A stretch of 64,000 nt of DNA from Rhodovulum sp. 12E13 (lineage in GTDB: Bacteria; Pseudomonadota; Alphaproteobacteria; Rhodobacterales; Rhodobacteraceae): contig NZ_QPLK01000018.1 of the NCBI RefSeq assembly GCF_003340565.1, forward strand, positions 1 through 64,000. Direction: 5' to 3'. A program made the translations under genes and the position numbers. How positions within the stretch are numbered: the first letter of the stretch is position 1; every line of letters starts with the position of its first letter. A model generated the notes under the pieces. It did not search any database and was not told where the DNA came from. It saw nothing but the letters and a program-made list of their open reading frames with translations. Below are positions 50,867 to 60,142 of this stretch, piece after piece.

Positions 50867-52369
50867 ATGGCCGCTCAGAATGGCACCGCGCGCCCCGCCC
50901 CGCGCAAGTCCGACATCGAGACCGCCTATCGCAAGGCGCGCGCGCTGCACGAGGCGGGCCGCCTGCGCGAGGCGGCGCAGGGCTACGCGGCGGTCGCCCG
51001 AGCCGCGCCCGGCCTCGCCGAGCCGCATTTCCAGCTCGGCCGCATCGCGCTGGCCCGCGGCGATGCCGACGCCGCGCTCGCCGCGCTCGATCAGGCGCGG
51101 GGGCTCAAGCCCGACGAGCCCGCGATCCTCGCCGCCAGTGCCGAGGCGCTGGGCGCCGCCGGCCGCACGCGCGAGGCTCTCGCCGCGTGGGACGACCTGA
51201 TCCGCCGCATGCCGCGCGAGGTGAAGCCGCGCGCCGACAAGGCGCTTCTCCTGCAGCGCATGGGCGACTTCGAGGCGGCCGAAGAGGAGTTCCGCCGCGC
51301 GCTGAAACGCGCACCGAGGGATGGCGAGCTCTACCGGATGCTCGTGACCACCCGCCGGGTGCGCAAGGGCGAGCCGCTCTTGCGCCAGATGCTCGACGCC
51401 CATGCCGACCCCGCCGTCACCGGGCGCTCGCGGATGCAGCTCCAGTTCGCGCTGGCCAAGGCGATGGCCGATACCGGCCAGCACGACCGTGTGTTCCGCT
51501 ACCTCGATCCGGCCAATGCCGCGATGCGCGCCGCGCAGCCCTACGACATCGCCCGCCGCCGGGCCGAGGTGGACGGGCTGATCGCGGCGTTCAGGGGGGG
51601 CGACTTCACCCCGCTCGCCGAGGCGCCAGAGGGGCCGCGGCCGATCTTCGTCACGGGCCTGCCGCGCTCCGGCACCACGCTGGTCGAGCAGATCCTCGCG
51701 AGCCATCCACGGGTGACGGGCGGCGGCGAGATGCGCTTCGTGCTGGAAGAGGCCTATCGGCTGATGGGCGACCCGGGGCGCGGCTTCACCCGGCTCGCCG
51801 ATCTGGCCGACGAGGCGGTGGCGGGGTTCGCCCGCGCCTATCTCGATCTGCTGGCGCGGGCCGTGCCCGACGCGGCCACCGTCACCGACAAGTCGATCCA
51901 GACCCACCTGGTGATCGGGCTGGTGGCGCGGGCGCTGCCGGAGGCGCGGATCGTGGTGGTGCGGCGCGACCCGCGCGATCTGGGCCTGTCGATCTACCGC
52001 AACGTCTTCGCGCCCGGCACGCATCTCTACGCCTACGACCAGGCCGACATCGCCGCCTATGTCGCCACGTTCGAGCGCATGATGGCGTTCTGGCGCGAGA
52101 CGCTGCCGGGCCGCTTCACCGAGTTGCGCTACGAGGATCTCGTCGCCGACCCGGAGCCGCAGACCCGCGCGCTGGTCGCCGCCGCCGGCCTCGACTGGGA
52201 TGCGGCGTGCCTGTCCTTCCACCAGACCGAGCGGCAGGTGGCGACGCTGTCGATCCAGCAGGTCCGCCAGCCGATCCACGGCGGCGCGGCGGGTGGCTGG
52301 CGACGCCACGAGGCCGACCTCGCGCCGATGATCGCGGCGCTGGAGCGTGAAGGAGTGGAGCTACCGTGA
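50867..52369 (+). CDS. TPR-containing sulfotransferase
   Basis: 500 residues. The N-terminal ~200 residues are tetratricopeptide repeats (for example LHEAGRLREAAQGYAAVARA and HFQLGRIALARGDADAALAAL). The C-terminal part is a PAPS-dependent sulfotransferase with the phosphosulfate loop GLPRSGTTLVEQIL and a 3'-phosphate site near IVVVRRDPRDLGLSIY. The acceptor is unknown; such proteins occur widely in Rhodobacterales. The ATG at 50867 has GAGGAC 5-6 bases upstream, preferred over ATG 50852. It overlaps the YggS gene by 4 bases (GTGA). Confidence 0.88.
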   Translation: MAAQNGTARPAPRKSDIETAYRKARALHEAGRLREAAQGYAAVARAAPGLAEPHFQLGRIALARGDADAALAALDQARGLKPDEPAILAASAEALGAAGRTREALAAWDDLIRRMPREVKPRADKALLLQRMGDFEAAEEEFRRALKRAPRDGELYRMLVTTRRVRKGEPLLRQMLDAHADPAVTGRSRMQLQFALAKAMADTGQHDRVFRYLDPANAAMRAAQPYDIARRRAEVDGLIAAFRGGDFTPLAEAPEGPRPIFVTGLPRSGTTLVEQILASHPRVTGGGEMRFVLEEAYRLMGDPGRGFTRLADLADEAVAGFARAYLDLLARAVPDAATVTDKSIQTHLVIGLVARALPEARIVVVRRDPRDLGLSIYRNVFAPGTHLYAYDQADIAAYVATFERMMAFWRETLPGRFTELRYEDLVADPEPQTRALVAAAGLDWDAACLSFHQTERQVATLSIQQVRQPIHGGAAGGWRRHEADLAPMIAALEREGVELP

Positions 52370-53019
52370 GCCTGTCGGAGATCCGGGAGAAGATCGCAGC
52401 GGCCGAGCGCAAGGCCGGCCGGCCCGAAGGGTCGGTCACGCTGGTGGCGGTGTCCAAGGTCCAGCCGCTCGAGCGGATCGAGGCGGTGCTGGACGCGGGC
52501 CACCGCGTGTTCGGCGAGAACAAGGTGCAGGAGGCGCAAGGCAAGTGGCCCGCCTTCCGCGAGCGGTTCGAGGGGGTGGAGCTGCACCTCGTCGGCCCCC
52601 TGCAGACCAACAAGGCGCGCGCGGCCATGGAGCTGTTCGACGCGATCCACACCGTCGACCGGCCCAAGCTGGCGCGCACGCTGGCGCGGCTGGCCGACGA
52701 GACGGGCCGCTGCCCCGACCTCTTCGTGCAGGTCAACACGGGCGAAGAGCCGCAGAAGGCGGGCGTTCTGCCCGCCGAGGCCGACGCGCTGGTGGCGGAG
52801 GTGCGGGAGCTCGGCCTGCCGCTGAAGGGCCTGATGTGCATTCCGCCGGTCGACGAGGAGCCGGCGCTGCACTTCGCCCTTCTCGCGAAGATCGCGGCGC
52901 GCCACGGGCTCGAAGGGCTGTCGATGGGCATGTCGGACGATTACGAGCGCGCCATCGCGCAGGGCGCGACGCACGTGCGCGTCGGCTCGGCCATCTTCGG
53001 GGCACGCAACTACGGCTGA
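52366..53019 (+). CDS. yggS: YggS-family PLP homeostasis protein
   Basis: 217 residues, the usual YggS/PROSC length. The PLP lysine is in VAVSKVQP (Lys31), with FGENKVQEAQGKW, HLVGPLQTNKA and the phosphate site GLSMGMSDDYERAIAQG. The protein binds pyridoxal phosphate and keeps its level in balance; it has no known catalytic activity. The GTG start overlaps the sulfotransferase stop, so it is the second gene of that unit. A convergent L,D-transpeptidase follows. Confidence 0.94.
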   Translation: MSLSEIREKIAAAERKAGRPEGSVTLVAVSKVQPLERIEAVLDAGHRVFGENKVQEAQGKWPAFRERFEGVELHLVGPLQTNKARAAMELFDAIHTVDRPKLARTLARLADETGRCPDLFVQVNTGEEPQKAGVLPAEADALVAEVRELGLPLKGLMCIPPVDEEPALHFALLAKIAARHGLEGLSMGMSDDYERAIAQGATHVRVGSAIFGARNYG

Positions 53020-53086
53020 CGCCCGATCGCTCGTGCGAACGATCGAACCGGATTTCGGTAGAAGAATTCACGGCGCGGCGGCACCG

Positions 53087-53593
53087 TCAGGGCACGATCA
53101 CCCGCGTGCCGGGGGCGATCCGCGCGACAATCCAGAGGAGGTGGTCGCGGCGAAAGGCGAGACAGCCGGCAGTGGGGTGCCGTGGCCCGCGCCAGACATG
53201 CAGGAAGATTGCCGAGCCGCGGCCGGGCAGCGGCGGATCGGCGTTCCAGTCGGTCGTCAGCACCATGTCGTAGAGCCGGTCGGCGCGGCGCAGGCGCTCG
53301 TGCGAATGGGCGTGCGGCGCGCGCACGGGCCGGTTGTAGGCGGGGTCGGCGGGGTCGTCCGACCAGAGGTCGCCCGGCCCGAAGGGCACGGCCCACGGGG
53401 CGGGCGGGGCGAGACGGTCGGCCCGGTAGAGCAATCCGGTGACGCGGTGCAGCCCGCGCGGTGTCGCGCCGTCGCCCTCGACCTTGTCCGCCGTCAGCCC
53501 GCCGCGCCCGATCGCCACGGGGAAGCGCCGGCCGGCGAAGCGCAGGCCGCCGCGTGTCAGCACCATGTCGGCCGGCGAGACAGGGGCCGTCAC
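53087..53593 (-). CDS. L,D-transpeptidase (YkuD)-family protein
   Basis: 168 residues. YkuD-like features are DGATPRGLHRVTGLLYRAD and the catalytic HPTAGCLAF motif (the Cys is the nucleophile) near the C-terminus. No signal peptide is seen from the chosen start, as in other short members. Possible roles are peptidoglycan cross-linking or lipoprotein attachment. The GTG start at 53593 overlaps the ribA stop (GTGA), which fixes both genes as one transcript. Confidence 0.82.
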   Translation of the reverse strand: MTAPVSPADMVLTRGGLRFAGRRFPVAIGRGGLTADKVEGDGATPRGLHRVTGLLYRADRLAPPAPWAVPFGPGDLWSDDPADPAYNRPVRAPHAHSHERLRRADRLYDMVLTTDWNADPPLPGRGSAIFLHVWRGPRHPTAGCLAFRRDHLLWIVARIAPGTRVIVP

Positions 53594-54696
53594 GGCAGGT
53601 GCCCCGACTTCGCGACCTTGGCGGCGATGTAGGCGGCATTCTCCGCGGTCTGGCCGACCTTGAGCGGCACGCGCTCGGTGACGGCGATGCCCTGCGCCTC
53701 CATCATCGCGATCTTGGCGGGGTTGTTCGTCATCAGCCGCACCCGCCCGATGCCGAGCCGCCGCAGCAGGGCCGCGCCGATGCGGAAGTCGCGCTCGTCG
53801 TCCTCGAAGCCGAGGCGGTGGTTGGCCTCGACCGTGTCGAAGCCCTGGTCCTGCAGCGCATAGGCGCGCATCTTGTTGGCCAGCCCGATACCGCGGCCCT
53901 CCTGGTTGAGGTAGAGCAGCACGCCGCCGCCCGCCTCGGCCATCGCGGCAAGCGCGCCGCGCAACTGCGGGCCGCAATCGCATTTCAGCGAGCCGAGGAT
54001 GTCGCCGGTGAAACAGGCCGAATGCAGGCGCGTCAGCACCGGCGCGGCACGGTCGGGCCGGCCCACTTCCACGGCGTAATGCTCGGCGCCCCCGTCGTCG
54101 GGGCGGTAGACGTGCAGGCGGCCAGCGCCCGCGGCCTCCATCGGCAGGCGGGCGTCGACGACATGGGCATAGGCGGCACCGTCGCTCGGCGGCCCGTCGG
54201 TGGCGAGGTCGAGCACGGTGAAGCCGGCGGCGCGCGCCGCCTCCGGTCGCGGCAGGGGCGCGACGAGAACGGCGGGCAGCACCTGTGCTTCCTTTGCGAG
54301 CTGGATCGCGGCGCGCGCGAGCGTCGCGTCGCCGCCCCGCCGGGTCGAAAACGGCCCCTTCATCGGCGTGTCGAGATCGCCCGCCGGGTCGGCCACCGCC
54401 CGCGCCCAGCCGAGGCTCGCATCGCCCGGCAGCAGGATGCGGGCGATGTCGCCATCGTAGGCGCGGGCCTTCAGCGTCTCGGCCCGCCGCCCGGTTACCG
54501 CCAGCGCCGCGCCGGGGGCGAGCGCGGCGAAGCGGTCGGGCGAGACCGTCTCGATCGCCGCGACCAGCGCCGCCTCGCCGCCCGCGACCATCGCGACGGG
54601 CAGGCCGAGCCGCAGGTCGGCGCGGGCACGGGCCCGCCGCTCGGCGGGACGCAGGCCGAGGGGGTGGAGCGCAGGGGGGGCGGGGGCGTCGGTCAT
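53590..54696 (-). CDS. ribA: GTP cyclohydrolase II
   Basis: 368 residues. The C-terminal ~200 are the RibA domain: LTRLHSACFTGDILGSLKCD with the zinc cysteines, NQEGRGIGLANKMRAY, LGFEDDERDF and LMTNNPAKI. It opens GTP to the first riboflavin intermediate. The N-terminal ~160 residues are divergent and do not keep the RibB (DHBP synthase) motifs. The start at ATG 54696 matches the gap before the divergent response regulator. The L,D-transpeptidase gene is coupled downstream. Confidence 0.93.
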   Translation of the reverse strand: MTDAPAPPALHPLGLRPAERRARARADLRLGLPVAMVAGGEAALVAAIETVSPDRFAALAPGAALAVTGRRAETLKARAYDGDIARILLPGDASLGWARAVADPAGDLDTPMKGPFSTRRGGDATLARAAIQLAKEAQVLPAVLVAPLPRPEAARAAGFTVLDLATDGPPSDGAAYAHVVDARLPMEAAGAGRLHVYRPDDGGAEHYAVEVGRPDRAAPVLTRLHSACFTGDILGSLKCDCGPQLRGALAAMAEAGGGVLLYLNQEGRGIGLANKMRAYALQDQGFDTVEANHRLGFEDDERDFRIGAALLRRLGIGRVRLMTNNPAKIAMMEAQGIAVTERVPLKVGQTAENAAYIAAKVAKSGHLP

Positions 54697-54855
54697 GGGC
54701 GGGCCTCGGGCGGACCTGCGAGATGTAGCCGCGCGCGGGCCGAATTGAAACATATCCCGCCTCTGCGACACATGGCCGTGAGAGGCTGTAGCAAGCCTTG
54801 CCCGCCCCGCAGCCCCTCCCATCTGCGTGAGGATACCAGGAAGGGAACGCGAAAC

Positions 54856-55542
54856 ATGCCCAACCTCAAGAAGATCCTGCTCGTCGACGACGACGAAGAC
54901 CTGCGCGAGGCGCTGTCGGAACAACTCGTGATGACCGAGGATTTCGACGTGTTCGAGGCGGGCGATGGGCACGAGGCCATGACGAAGGTGAAGGAGGGCT
55001 TTTTCGACCTCGTCATCCTCGACGTGGGCCTGCCCGACACCGACGGGCGCGAATTGTGCCGGGTGATGCGCAAGCAGGGGGTGAAGTGCCCCATCCTCAT
55101 CCTTACCGGCCACGACAGCGATGCCGACACGATCCTGGGCCTCGACGCGGGTGCCAACGACTACGTGACCAAGCCGTTCAAGTTTCCGGTCCTGCTCGCG
55201 CGTATCCGTGCCCAGCTGCGCCAGCACGAACAGAGCGAGGACGCGGTGTTCCAGCTCGGGCCCTACACGTTCAAGCCGGCGATGAAGATGCTGATCGACG
55301 AGAACGAGCGCAAGATCCGCCTGACCGAGAAGGAGACGAACATCCTCAAGTTCCTCTACCGGGCGACGGAAGGGGTTGTGGCGCGCGACGTGCTTCTGCA
55401 CGAGGTCTGGGGCTACAATGCCGGCGTGACGACCCATACGCTCGAGACCCACATCTACCGCCTGCGACAGAAGATCGAGCCCGACCCCTCGAACGCCCGC
55501 CTGCTGGTGACCGAGAGCGGGGGCTACCGGCTGGTGGCCTGA
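54856..55542 (+). CDS. OmpR/PhoB-family response regulator
   Basis: 228 residues. The receiver domain (about 5-120) has the acidic pocket DDDED (11-15), the phospho-acceptor Asp56 in VILDVGLPDTDG, and the Lys of YVTKPFK. The C-terminal winged helix has RLTEKETNILKFLYRA and TTHTLETHIYRLRQKIEPD. No histidine kinase gene is adjacent, so it is an orphan here. Well-placed ribosome-binding site (AGGAAGGGA). A long 3' region with a terminator and possible small RNA follows. Confidence 0.93.
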   Translation: MPNLKKILLVDDDEDLREALSEQLVMTEDFDVFEAGDGHEAMTKVKEGFFDLVILDVGLPDTDGRELCRVMRKQGVKCPILILTGHDSDADTILGLDAGANDYVTKPFKFPVLLARIRAQLRQHEQSEDAVFQLGPYTFKPAMKMLIDENERKIRLTEKETNILKFLYRATEGVVARDVLLHEVWGYNAGVTTHTLETHIYRLRQKIEPDPSNARLLVTESGGYRLVA

Positions 55543-55589
55543 CGGGCGCATCGCCGGCCGGGCCTGCGACATCGCGTGGTGATCTGGAT

Positions 55590-55715
55590 CAATTCTAAAT
55601 TAACCGGTCTGGGTTACCTAGATGACATTGGATCCCCTCGCCGCGCCGGGGCAATGGTGCGGCACCCTCCCTGTTGGACTGGGCCGGGGCCTGCGTGCCC
55701 CGGCCATTTTCTTTT
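55590..55715 (+). ncRNA. candidate small RNA or structured 3' region
   Basis: The 3' gap after the response regulator contains an AT-rich patch (55589-55604) that could hold promoter elements. It is followed by a GC-rich structured stretch with a C/T-rich segment (ACCCTCCCTG, 55666-55675) and a very strong terminator. Unpaired CCTCC-type loops and a terminal hairpin with a T-run are features of alphaproteobacterial small RNAs. No known family is identified; it could simply be the mRNA's 3' end. Confidence 0.3.
55681..55715 (+). terminator. strong Rho-independent terminator
   Basis: GGCCGGGGC (55682-55690) pairs perfectly with GCCCCGGCC (55697-55705) around CTGCGT, followed by ATTTTCTTTT. It ends the response-regulator transcript or the candidate small RNA before lysK. 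Confidence 0.88.
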
Positions 55716-55818
55716 CGGGCGCGTGGCGTGCTTGCGCCCATGGCGGCCTTGTTGACGCAGGCGGGCCGAGGGGCGATATACGCGGCCTGATTGCCTCCCC
55801 CCATTCCGGAAGTCCAAG

Positions 55819-57399
55819 ATGTCCGATCTCCGCGACGCCGCGCTCTCGTCCAAGGCCTGGCCCTTCGAGGTGGCGCGGGCGGTGGCCAAACGCTACGAAG
55901 CCGGCCCGCCCGAGAAGGGGCATGTCCTGTTCGAGACGGGCTACGGCCCCTCCGGCCTGCCACATATCGGCACCTTCGGCGAGGTGCTGCGCACGACGAT
56001 GGTGCGCCGCGCCTTCGAGACGATCAGCGACATCCCCACGCGGCTGATCTGCTTCTCCGACGACCTCGACGGCATGCGGAAGGTGCCCGACAACGTGCCG
56101 GACCCGGATGCGCTGCGCGCGCACCTTCAGAAGCCGCTGACCAGCGTGCCCGATCCGTTCGGCACGCACGAGAGCTTCGGGCACCACAACAACGCGATGC
56201 TGCGGCGTTTTCTCGACACGTTCGGATTCGAGTACGAGTTCTACTCGGCGACCGAGTTCTACCGCTCCGGCGCCTTCGACGAGGTGCTGCTGCGCGCGGC
56301 CGAGCGCTACGACGACCTGATGGCCGTCATGCTCAAGACGCTGCGCGACGAGCGGCGACAGACCTACTCGATCTTCCTGCCGATCCATCCCGAGACGGGG
56401 CGCGTGCTCTACGTGCCGATGAAGCATGTCGACGGGCGCGAGGGCACGATCACCTTCGACGACGAGGACGGGCGCGAGTGGACGCTGCCCGTCACCGGCG
56501 GCCATGTGAAGCTGCAGTGGAAGCCCGATTTCGGCGCGCGCTGGGCTGCGCTCGGCGTCGATTTCGAGATGTATGGCAAGGATCATTCGACCAACACGCC
56601 GGTCTATGACCGCATCTGCGAGATCCTCGGCGCGCGGGCGCCCGAGCATTACACCTACGAGCTGTTCCTCGACGAGAACGCCGAGAAGATCTCGAAGTCG
56701 AAGGGCAACGGCCTGACGATCGACGAGTGGCTCGCCTACGCCCCGACCGAGAGCCTGTCCCATTTCATGTTCGGCAAGCCCAAGACGGCCAAGCGGCTGT
56801 ATTTCGACGTGATCCCCAAGGCGGTCGACGAGTATCACCAGCAGCTTCAGGCCTTCCCGAAGCAGGATCTCGCACAGAAGCTGGCCAACCCCGTCTGGCA
56901 CATCCACGAGGGCCACCCGCCCGCCTCGGACATGGTGGTGAGCTTCGCGATGCTGCTCAACCTCGCCTCGGTGGCCCATGCCGAGGACAAGGACGCGCTG
57001 TGGGGCTTCATCCGGCGCTACGCGCCCGACGCCTCGCCGGAGACCCACCCGCAGCTCGATGCGGCAGCCGCGGGCGCGGTGCGTTACTACGCCGATTTCG
57101 TGAAGCCGGCCAAGGTGTTCCGCGAGCCGACCGAGCAGGAGGCGGCGGCCATGCGCGACCTGGCCGAGCGGCTGAAGGACCACCGGGGCGAGACCGACGC
57201 CGAGGCGCTGCAATCGGTCGTCTTCGCGGTCGGGCGCGAGCACGGGTTCGAGCCGCTGCGGGACTGGTTCAAGGCGCTTTACGAGGTTCTGCTCGGCGCC
57301 AGCCAGGGCCCGCGCTTTGGCGGCTTCGTCGCGCTCTATGGGGTCGACGAGACCGTGCGCCTGATCGAGGACGGGCTGGCCGGGCGCCTCGCGGCCTGA
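55819..57399 (+). CDS. lysK: class I lysyl-tRNA synthetase
   Basis: 526 residues. The HIGH-like motif is LPHIGTFGE (48-56) and the KMSKS-like motif [11 protein letters not shown] lies near residue 294; both show class I rather than class II LysRS, as usual in alphaproteobacteria. It charges tRNA-Lys. The C-terminal helical anticodon-binding part is complete and ends with [17 protein letters not shown]. It stands alone between a strong terminator and a VPLPA-CTERM gene. Confidence 0.96.
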   Translation: MSDLRDAALSSKAWPFEVARAVAKRYEAGPPEKGHVLFETGYGPSGLPHIGTFGEVLRTTMVRRAFETISDIPTRLICFSDDLDGMRKVPDNVPDPDALRAHLQKPLTSVPDPFGTHESFGHHNNAMLRRFLDTFGFEYEFYSATEFYRSGAFDEVLLRAAERYDDLMAVMLKTLRDERRQTYSIFLPIHPETGRVLYVPMKHVDGREGTITFDDEDGREWTLPVTGGHVKLQWKPDFGARWAALGVDFEMYGKDHSTNTPVYDRICEILGARAPEHYTYELFLDENAEKISKSKGNGLTIDEWLAYAPTESLSHFMFGKPKTAKRLYFDVIPKAVDEYHQQLQAFPKQDLAQKLANPVWHIHEGHPPASDMVVSFAMLLNLASVAHAEDKDALWGFIRRYAPDASPETHPQLDAAAAGAVRYYADFVKPAKVFREPTEQEAAAMRDLAERLKDHRGETDAEALQSVVFAVGREHGFEPLRDWFKALYEVLLGASQGPRFGGFVALYGVDETVRLIEDGLAGRLAA

Positions 57400-57492
57400 C
57401 GCCGGCGCCGCGCGGCCGACACGCGCGTGCCCCTGGACGGCCCGAATCGGGGGGCATTCCGCGTGCCGGGGCGGTGGTGACAGGGGCGCGCG

Positions 57493-58185
57493 ATGCGACC
57501 GGTCTCGATGGTGTGGGTTCTGGCAGCGGCAATGCTGTCGGCTCTTTCGGCAGCGTCGCCGGCACAGGCGGCGACGGTCGCCAATGGCGGCTTCGAGGTG
57601 CCGGACCTCGGCGACAATCCGCGATTCAGGTTTCGCTCGGCCGACTCGGTGCCGGGCTGGGACTCCAGCGCGCGCGATATCGAGATCTGGGCCAACGGTT
57701 TCAGCCGCGTGACCTCCTACGAGGGCACCCAGCATGTCGAGCTCAACGCCCGCGGGGCCGGCACGCTGTTTCAGGACGTGGCCGGGATTGCAGAAGGCTC
57801 TTCCCTGACGTTCGAATTCGCCCACCGTGCACGCCGGGGCACCGATGTTCTGCGTTTCGCGCTCACCGATCTCGGGGGCGACGGCGGGCCCGGCGGTGGC
57901 GACGACACGACGCTGTTCTCCGACGAGTTCTCGGCCAGCACGGCGGGCTGGGTTCTGAACACCGGCTCGACCTTCTCCCCCGTCACGGCGCTCGGTGGCA
58001 CGGTACGGCTGTCCTTCACGGCCGTCTCGACCGGCAGCGGCAGCGCCTCGGTCGGAAATTTCCTCGACGCGGTGAGCCTGACGGCCGAGGCGCCGCCCGC
58101 GGTACCGCTGCCGGCCGGCGTGCCGTTGCTCGTTTCGGGCCTTGCGGCACTCGCCCTGCTCCGGCGCCGCCGCGCGCGGGGCTGA
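57493..58185 (+). CDS. VPLPA-CTERM sorting-domain secreted protein
   Basis: 230 residues. It has an N-terminal signal peptide (ending near SPAQA, residue 27), a beta-rich body of the kind seen in DUF642/choice-of-anchor proteins (ANGGFEVPDLGDNPRF; VELNARGAGTLFQDV), and the C-terminal signal VPLPAGVPLLVSGLAALALL with Arg cluster. VPLPA-CTERM tails are processed by an exosortase system during export to the surface or matrix. No exosortase gene is in the window. The gene converges on the CHAD gene, 7 bases apart. Confidence 0.9.
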   Translation: MRPVSMVWVLAAAMLSALSAASPAQAATVANGGFEVPDLGDNPRFRFRSADSVPGWDSSARDIEIWANGFSRVTSYEGTQHVELNARGAGTLFQDVAGIAEGSSLTFEFAHRARRGTDVLRFALTDLGGDGGPGGGDDTTLFSDEFSASTAGWVLNTGSTFSPVTALGGTVRLSFTAVSTGSGSASVGNFLDAVSLTAEAPPAVPLPAGVPLLVSGLAALALLRRRRARG

Positions 58186-58192
58186 GCCGGGC

Positions 58193-59119
58193 TCACGCGG
58201 CGCGCGACGCCTTCCTCGCCTTCACGGTCGCCTTGCGCCATGCCTTCCACTTCGCCGCCCAATCGGCGGCGAGATCCTCGGCCCCGGGTGAAAAGAGACG
58301 CTTGCCGAGGGCGAAGGACTCGCGTTCCAGCGCCGCGATCCGGTCGGTGGCGAGCGCCGCAGCTTCCTCGCGGCGCGCGGGATCGAGCCCGGACGCCTCG
58401 GGGCCGCCGAGATGGGCGCGATAGACGTCGAGGTCGTGGATGCCGCCGAGGAGTTCGCCGAGGTCGCCCGCCACTTGCGCCTGCGCCGTGAGCGCGTCGG
58501 GGTCGATCGGCTTCAGCAGGCGGGCCTGATACCAGTGGTCCTTCACCCGCTTGCGCCAGTCGTGCAGGTGCTCGATGTCGTCCTGCTTGCGCGCGGCCTT
58601 CAGCGCCTTGCGCGCGCGGCTCCAGGTGCGGGCGAGCCCGGCTTCGAGCGCGGGCTTGTCCTTGCCCTCGAGCCGCCAGCCGGCGGCGCGGTCGGCGATC
58701 GTGCGCATCTCGGCCCTGTAGGTGGACAGCGCCGCCTCCGGGTCGGCCTCGGCGGCGACGCGGTTGCGCGCGCGGGTGAGGTGGGCGCGGACAGGGGCGT
58801 AGCGCGGACGGTCGGCGCCCGTCGCAGCCATCAGCGCGTCGTGGGTGGCGATCATCACGTCGCGGTCGCGCAGGGTGGACAGGCCGCGCGCCGCCTCGCG
58901 CAGGTGCGCCGCCTCGGCGGCGTAGCCGGGGAAGGCTGGGCGCACCAGCCGGAGCAGGCCGCGCAGGCGTTTCGTCCGCTTGCGCGCCTGGTGGATCCTG
59001 CGCTCGGGCGAGAGGCTCGCGTCGGCCAGTTCCGCCTCGGCGCGCGCAACCTCCTCGGCGGCGATGCGGCGCATGCCGGCGGCGAGATCCGCGTCGCCCT
59101 CCTCGAAGCGAAAGCCCAT
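58193..59119 (-). CDS. CHAD-domain protein
   Basis: 308 residues made almost wholly of CHAD helices with the conserved basic/His positions: RRIHQARKRTKRLRGLLRLV, LSTLRDRDVMIATHDAL, HLHDWRKRVKDHWYQARLL and LGGIHDLDVY. CHAD proteins bind polyphosphate. The usual CYTH triphosphatase domain is absent, so this is a stand-alone binder. The ATG at 59119 has GAGGAGGG just upstream, which decides against the longer frame to 59194. Divergent from the DUF4864 gene. Confidence 0.9.
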   Translation of the reverse strand: MGFRFEEGDADLAAGMRRIAAEEVARAEAELADASLSPERRIHQARKRTKRLRGLLRLVRPAFPGYAAEAAHLREAARGLSTLRDRDVMIATHDALMAATGADRPRYAPVRAHLTRARNRVAAEADPEAALSTYRAEMRTIADRAAGWRLEGKDKPALEAGLARTWSRARKALKAARKQDDIEHLHDWRKRVKDHWYQARLLKPIDPDALTAQAQVAGDLGELLGGIHDLDVYRAHLGGPEASGLDPARREEAAALATDRIAALERESFALGKRLFSPGAEDLAADWAAKWKAWRKATVKARKASRAA

Positions 59120-59207
59120 CGTCCCTCCTCGCGCTTGCCGCGGGCGCCGCTCGCCCCACCTTCCGACGCTAGCGGGTGCCGAACGCGCGACCAAGACGGA
59201 GGGACCG

Positions 59208-59639
59208 ATGGACAGGGAGACGTTTCGCCGCCCTCTGCGGGGCTGGCTCCGGGCGCTGGCAACCGCGCTGGCGCTGGCTCTGGCCGCGCCGGCCGCTGCG
59301 CAAAGCGACCCGCGCGAGGTGATCGGCGCGCAGATCGACCGGTTCCTCGCCGACGATTTCGCCGGGGCCTTCGCCTATGCCGCGCCGGGCATCCAGCGCC
59401 TTTTCGGCACGCCGGAGAATTTCGGGCGCATGGTGCGTCAGGGCTACCCGATGGTCTGGCGCCCGGCCGAGGTGACCTACGGTGCCGCCGAGGAGCGGGG
59501 CGCGCGCGTCATGCAGCGGGTCACGATCACCGACGAGGCGGGGCGCGTGCACACCCTGCTCTACGAGATGGTGCCCGACGGCGAGAGCTGGCGCATCGGC
59601 GGCGTGCGCATCCTCGCCGCGCCCGACGTGGGCGTGTGA
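59208..59639 (+). CDS. DUF4864 secreted protein
   Basis: 143 residues. The signal peptide (RALATALALALAAPAAAQ) is cleaved near residue 32. The body matches DUF4864: VIGAQIDRFLADDFAGAFAY, GIQRLFGTPENFGRMVRQGY and RIGGVRIL. The function is unknown, probably periplasmic. GGAGGG before ATG 59208 defines the start. A DUF427 gene follows 13 bases later and is probably co-transcribed. Confidence 0.88.
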   Translation: MDRETFRRPLRGWLRALATALALALAAPAAAQSDPREVIGAQIDRFLADDFAGAFAYAAPGIQRLFGTPENFGRMVRQGYPMVWRPAEVTYGAAEERGARVMQRVTITDEAGRVHTLLYEMVPDGESWRIGGVRILAAPDVGV

Positions 59640-59652
59640 GGCGCCCAAGCGC

Positions 59653-60132
59653 GTGATCGAGTCGCTGGAGCCCGAAGTCGTGCAGGACTACCCGCGCCCG
59701 CCGGCGCTGGAGCGGGTGGCGCTGCGACTGCGCGTGGTTCTGGGGGGCGAGACGGTGGCCGACACGACCCAAGGCTGGCGGGTCTGCGAGACGCACCACG
59801 CGCCGACCTACTACATTCCGGCCGAAGACGTGACGCGCGGCGCGCTGACGCCTGCCCACGGCTCGAGCTTCTGCGAGTGGAAGGGCCGCGCGACATATTG
59901 GGACGTGACCGCCGGCGGCCTCACGCGGCCACGCGCGGCGTGGTCCTATCCCGGCCCGACCGGCGGCTTCGCGCCCATCGCGGGCCACCTCGCCTTCTAC
60001 TCCGGCCAGATGGATGAATGCTGGGTGGGCGAGACGCGGGTGACCCCGCAACCTGGCGATTTCTACGGCGGCTGGGTGACGCCGAACCTCGAAGGCACGG
60101 TCAAGGGCGGCCCGGGCACGCGGTGGTGGTAA
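59653..60132 (+). CDS. DUF427-domain protein
   Basis: 159 residues, a beta-rich fold. ETHHAPTYYIPAEDV, SFCEWKGRATYWDV and the aromatic WSYPGPTGGFAPIAGHLAFY region are characteristic of DUF427, a widely spread family without assigned function. The GTG start at 59653 gives the normal length. It converges on the LysR gene 10 bases away. Confidence 0.88.
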   Translation: MIESLEPEVVQDYPRPPALERVALRLRVVLGGETVADTTQGWRVCETHHAPTYYIPAEDVTRGALTPAHGSSFCEWKGRATYWDVTAGGLTRPRAAWSYPGPTGGFAPIAGHLAFYSGQMDECWVGETRVTPQPGDFYGGWVTPNLEGTVKGGPGTRWW

Positions 60133-60142
60133 CCCCATGCCG

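Noticed and set aside
53590-54696. Bifunctional RibBA
   Set aside because: The N-terminal 160 residues lack the acidic and His motifs of DHBP synthase; only the GTP cyclohydrolase II domain is supported.
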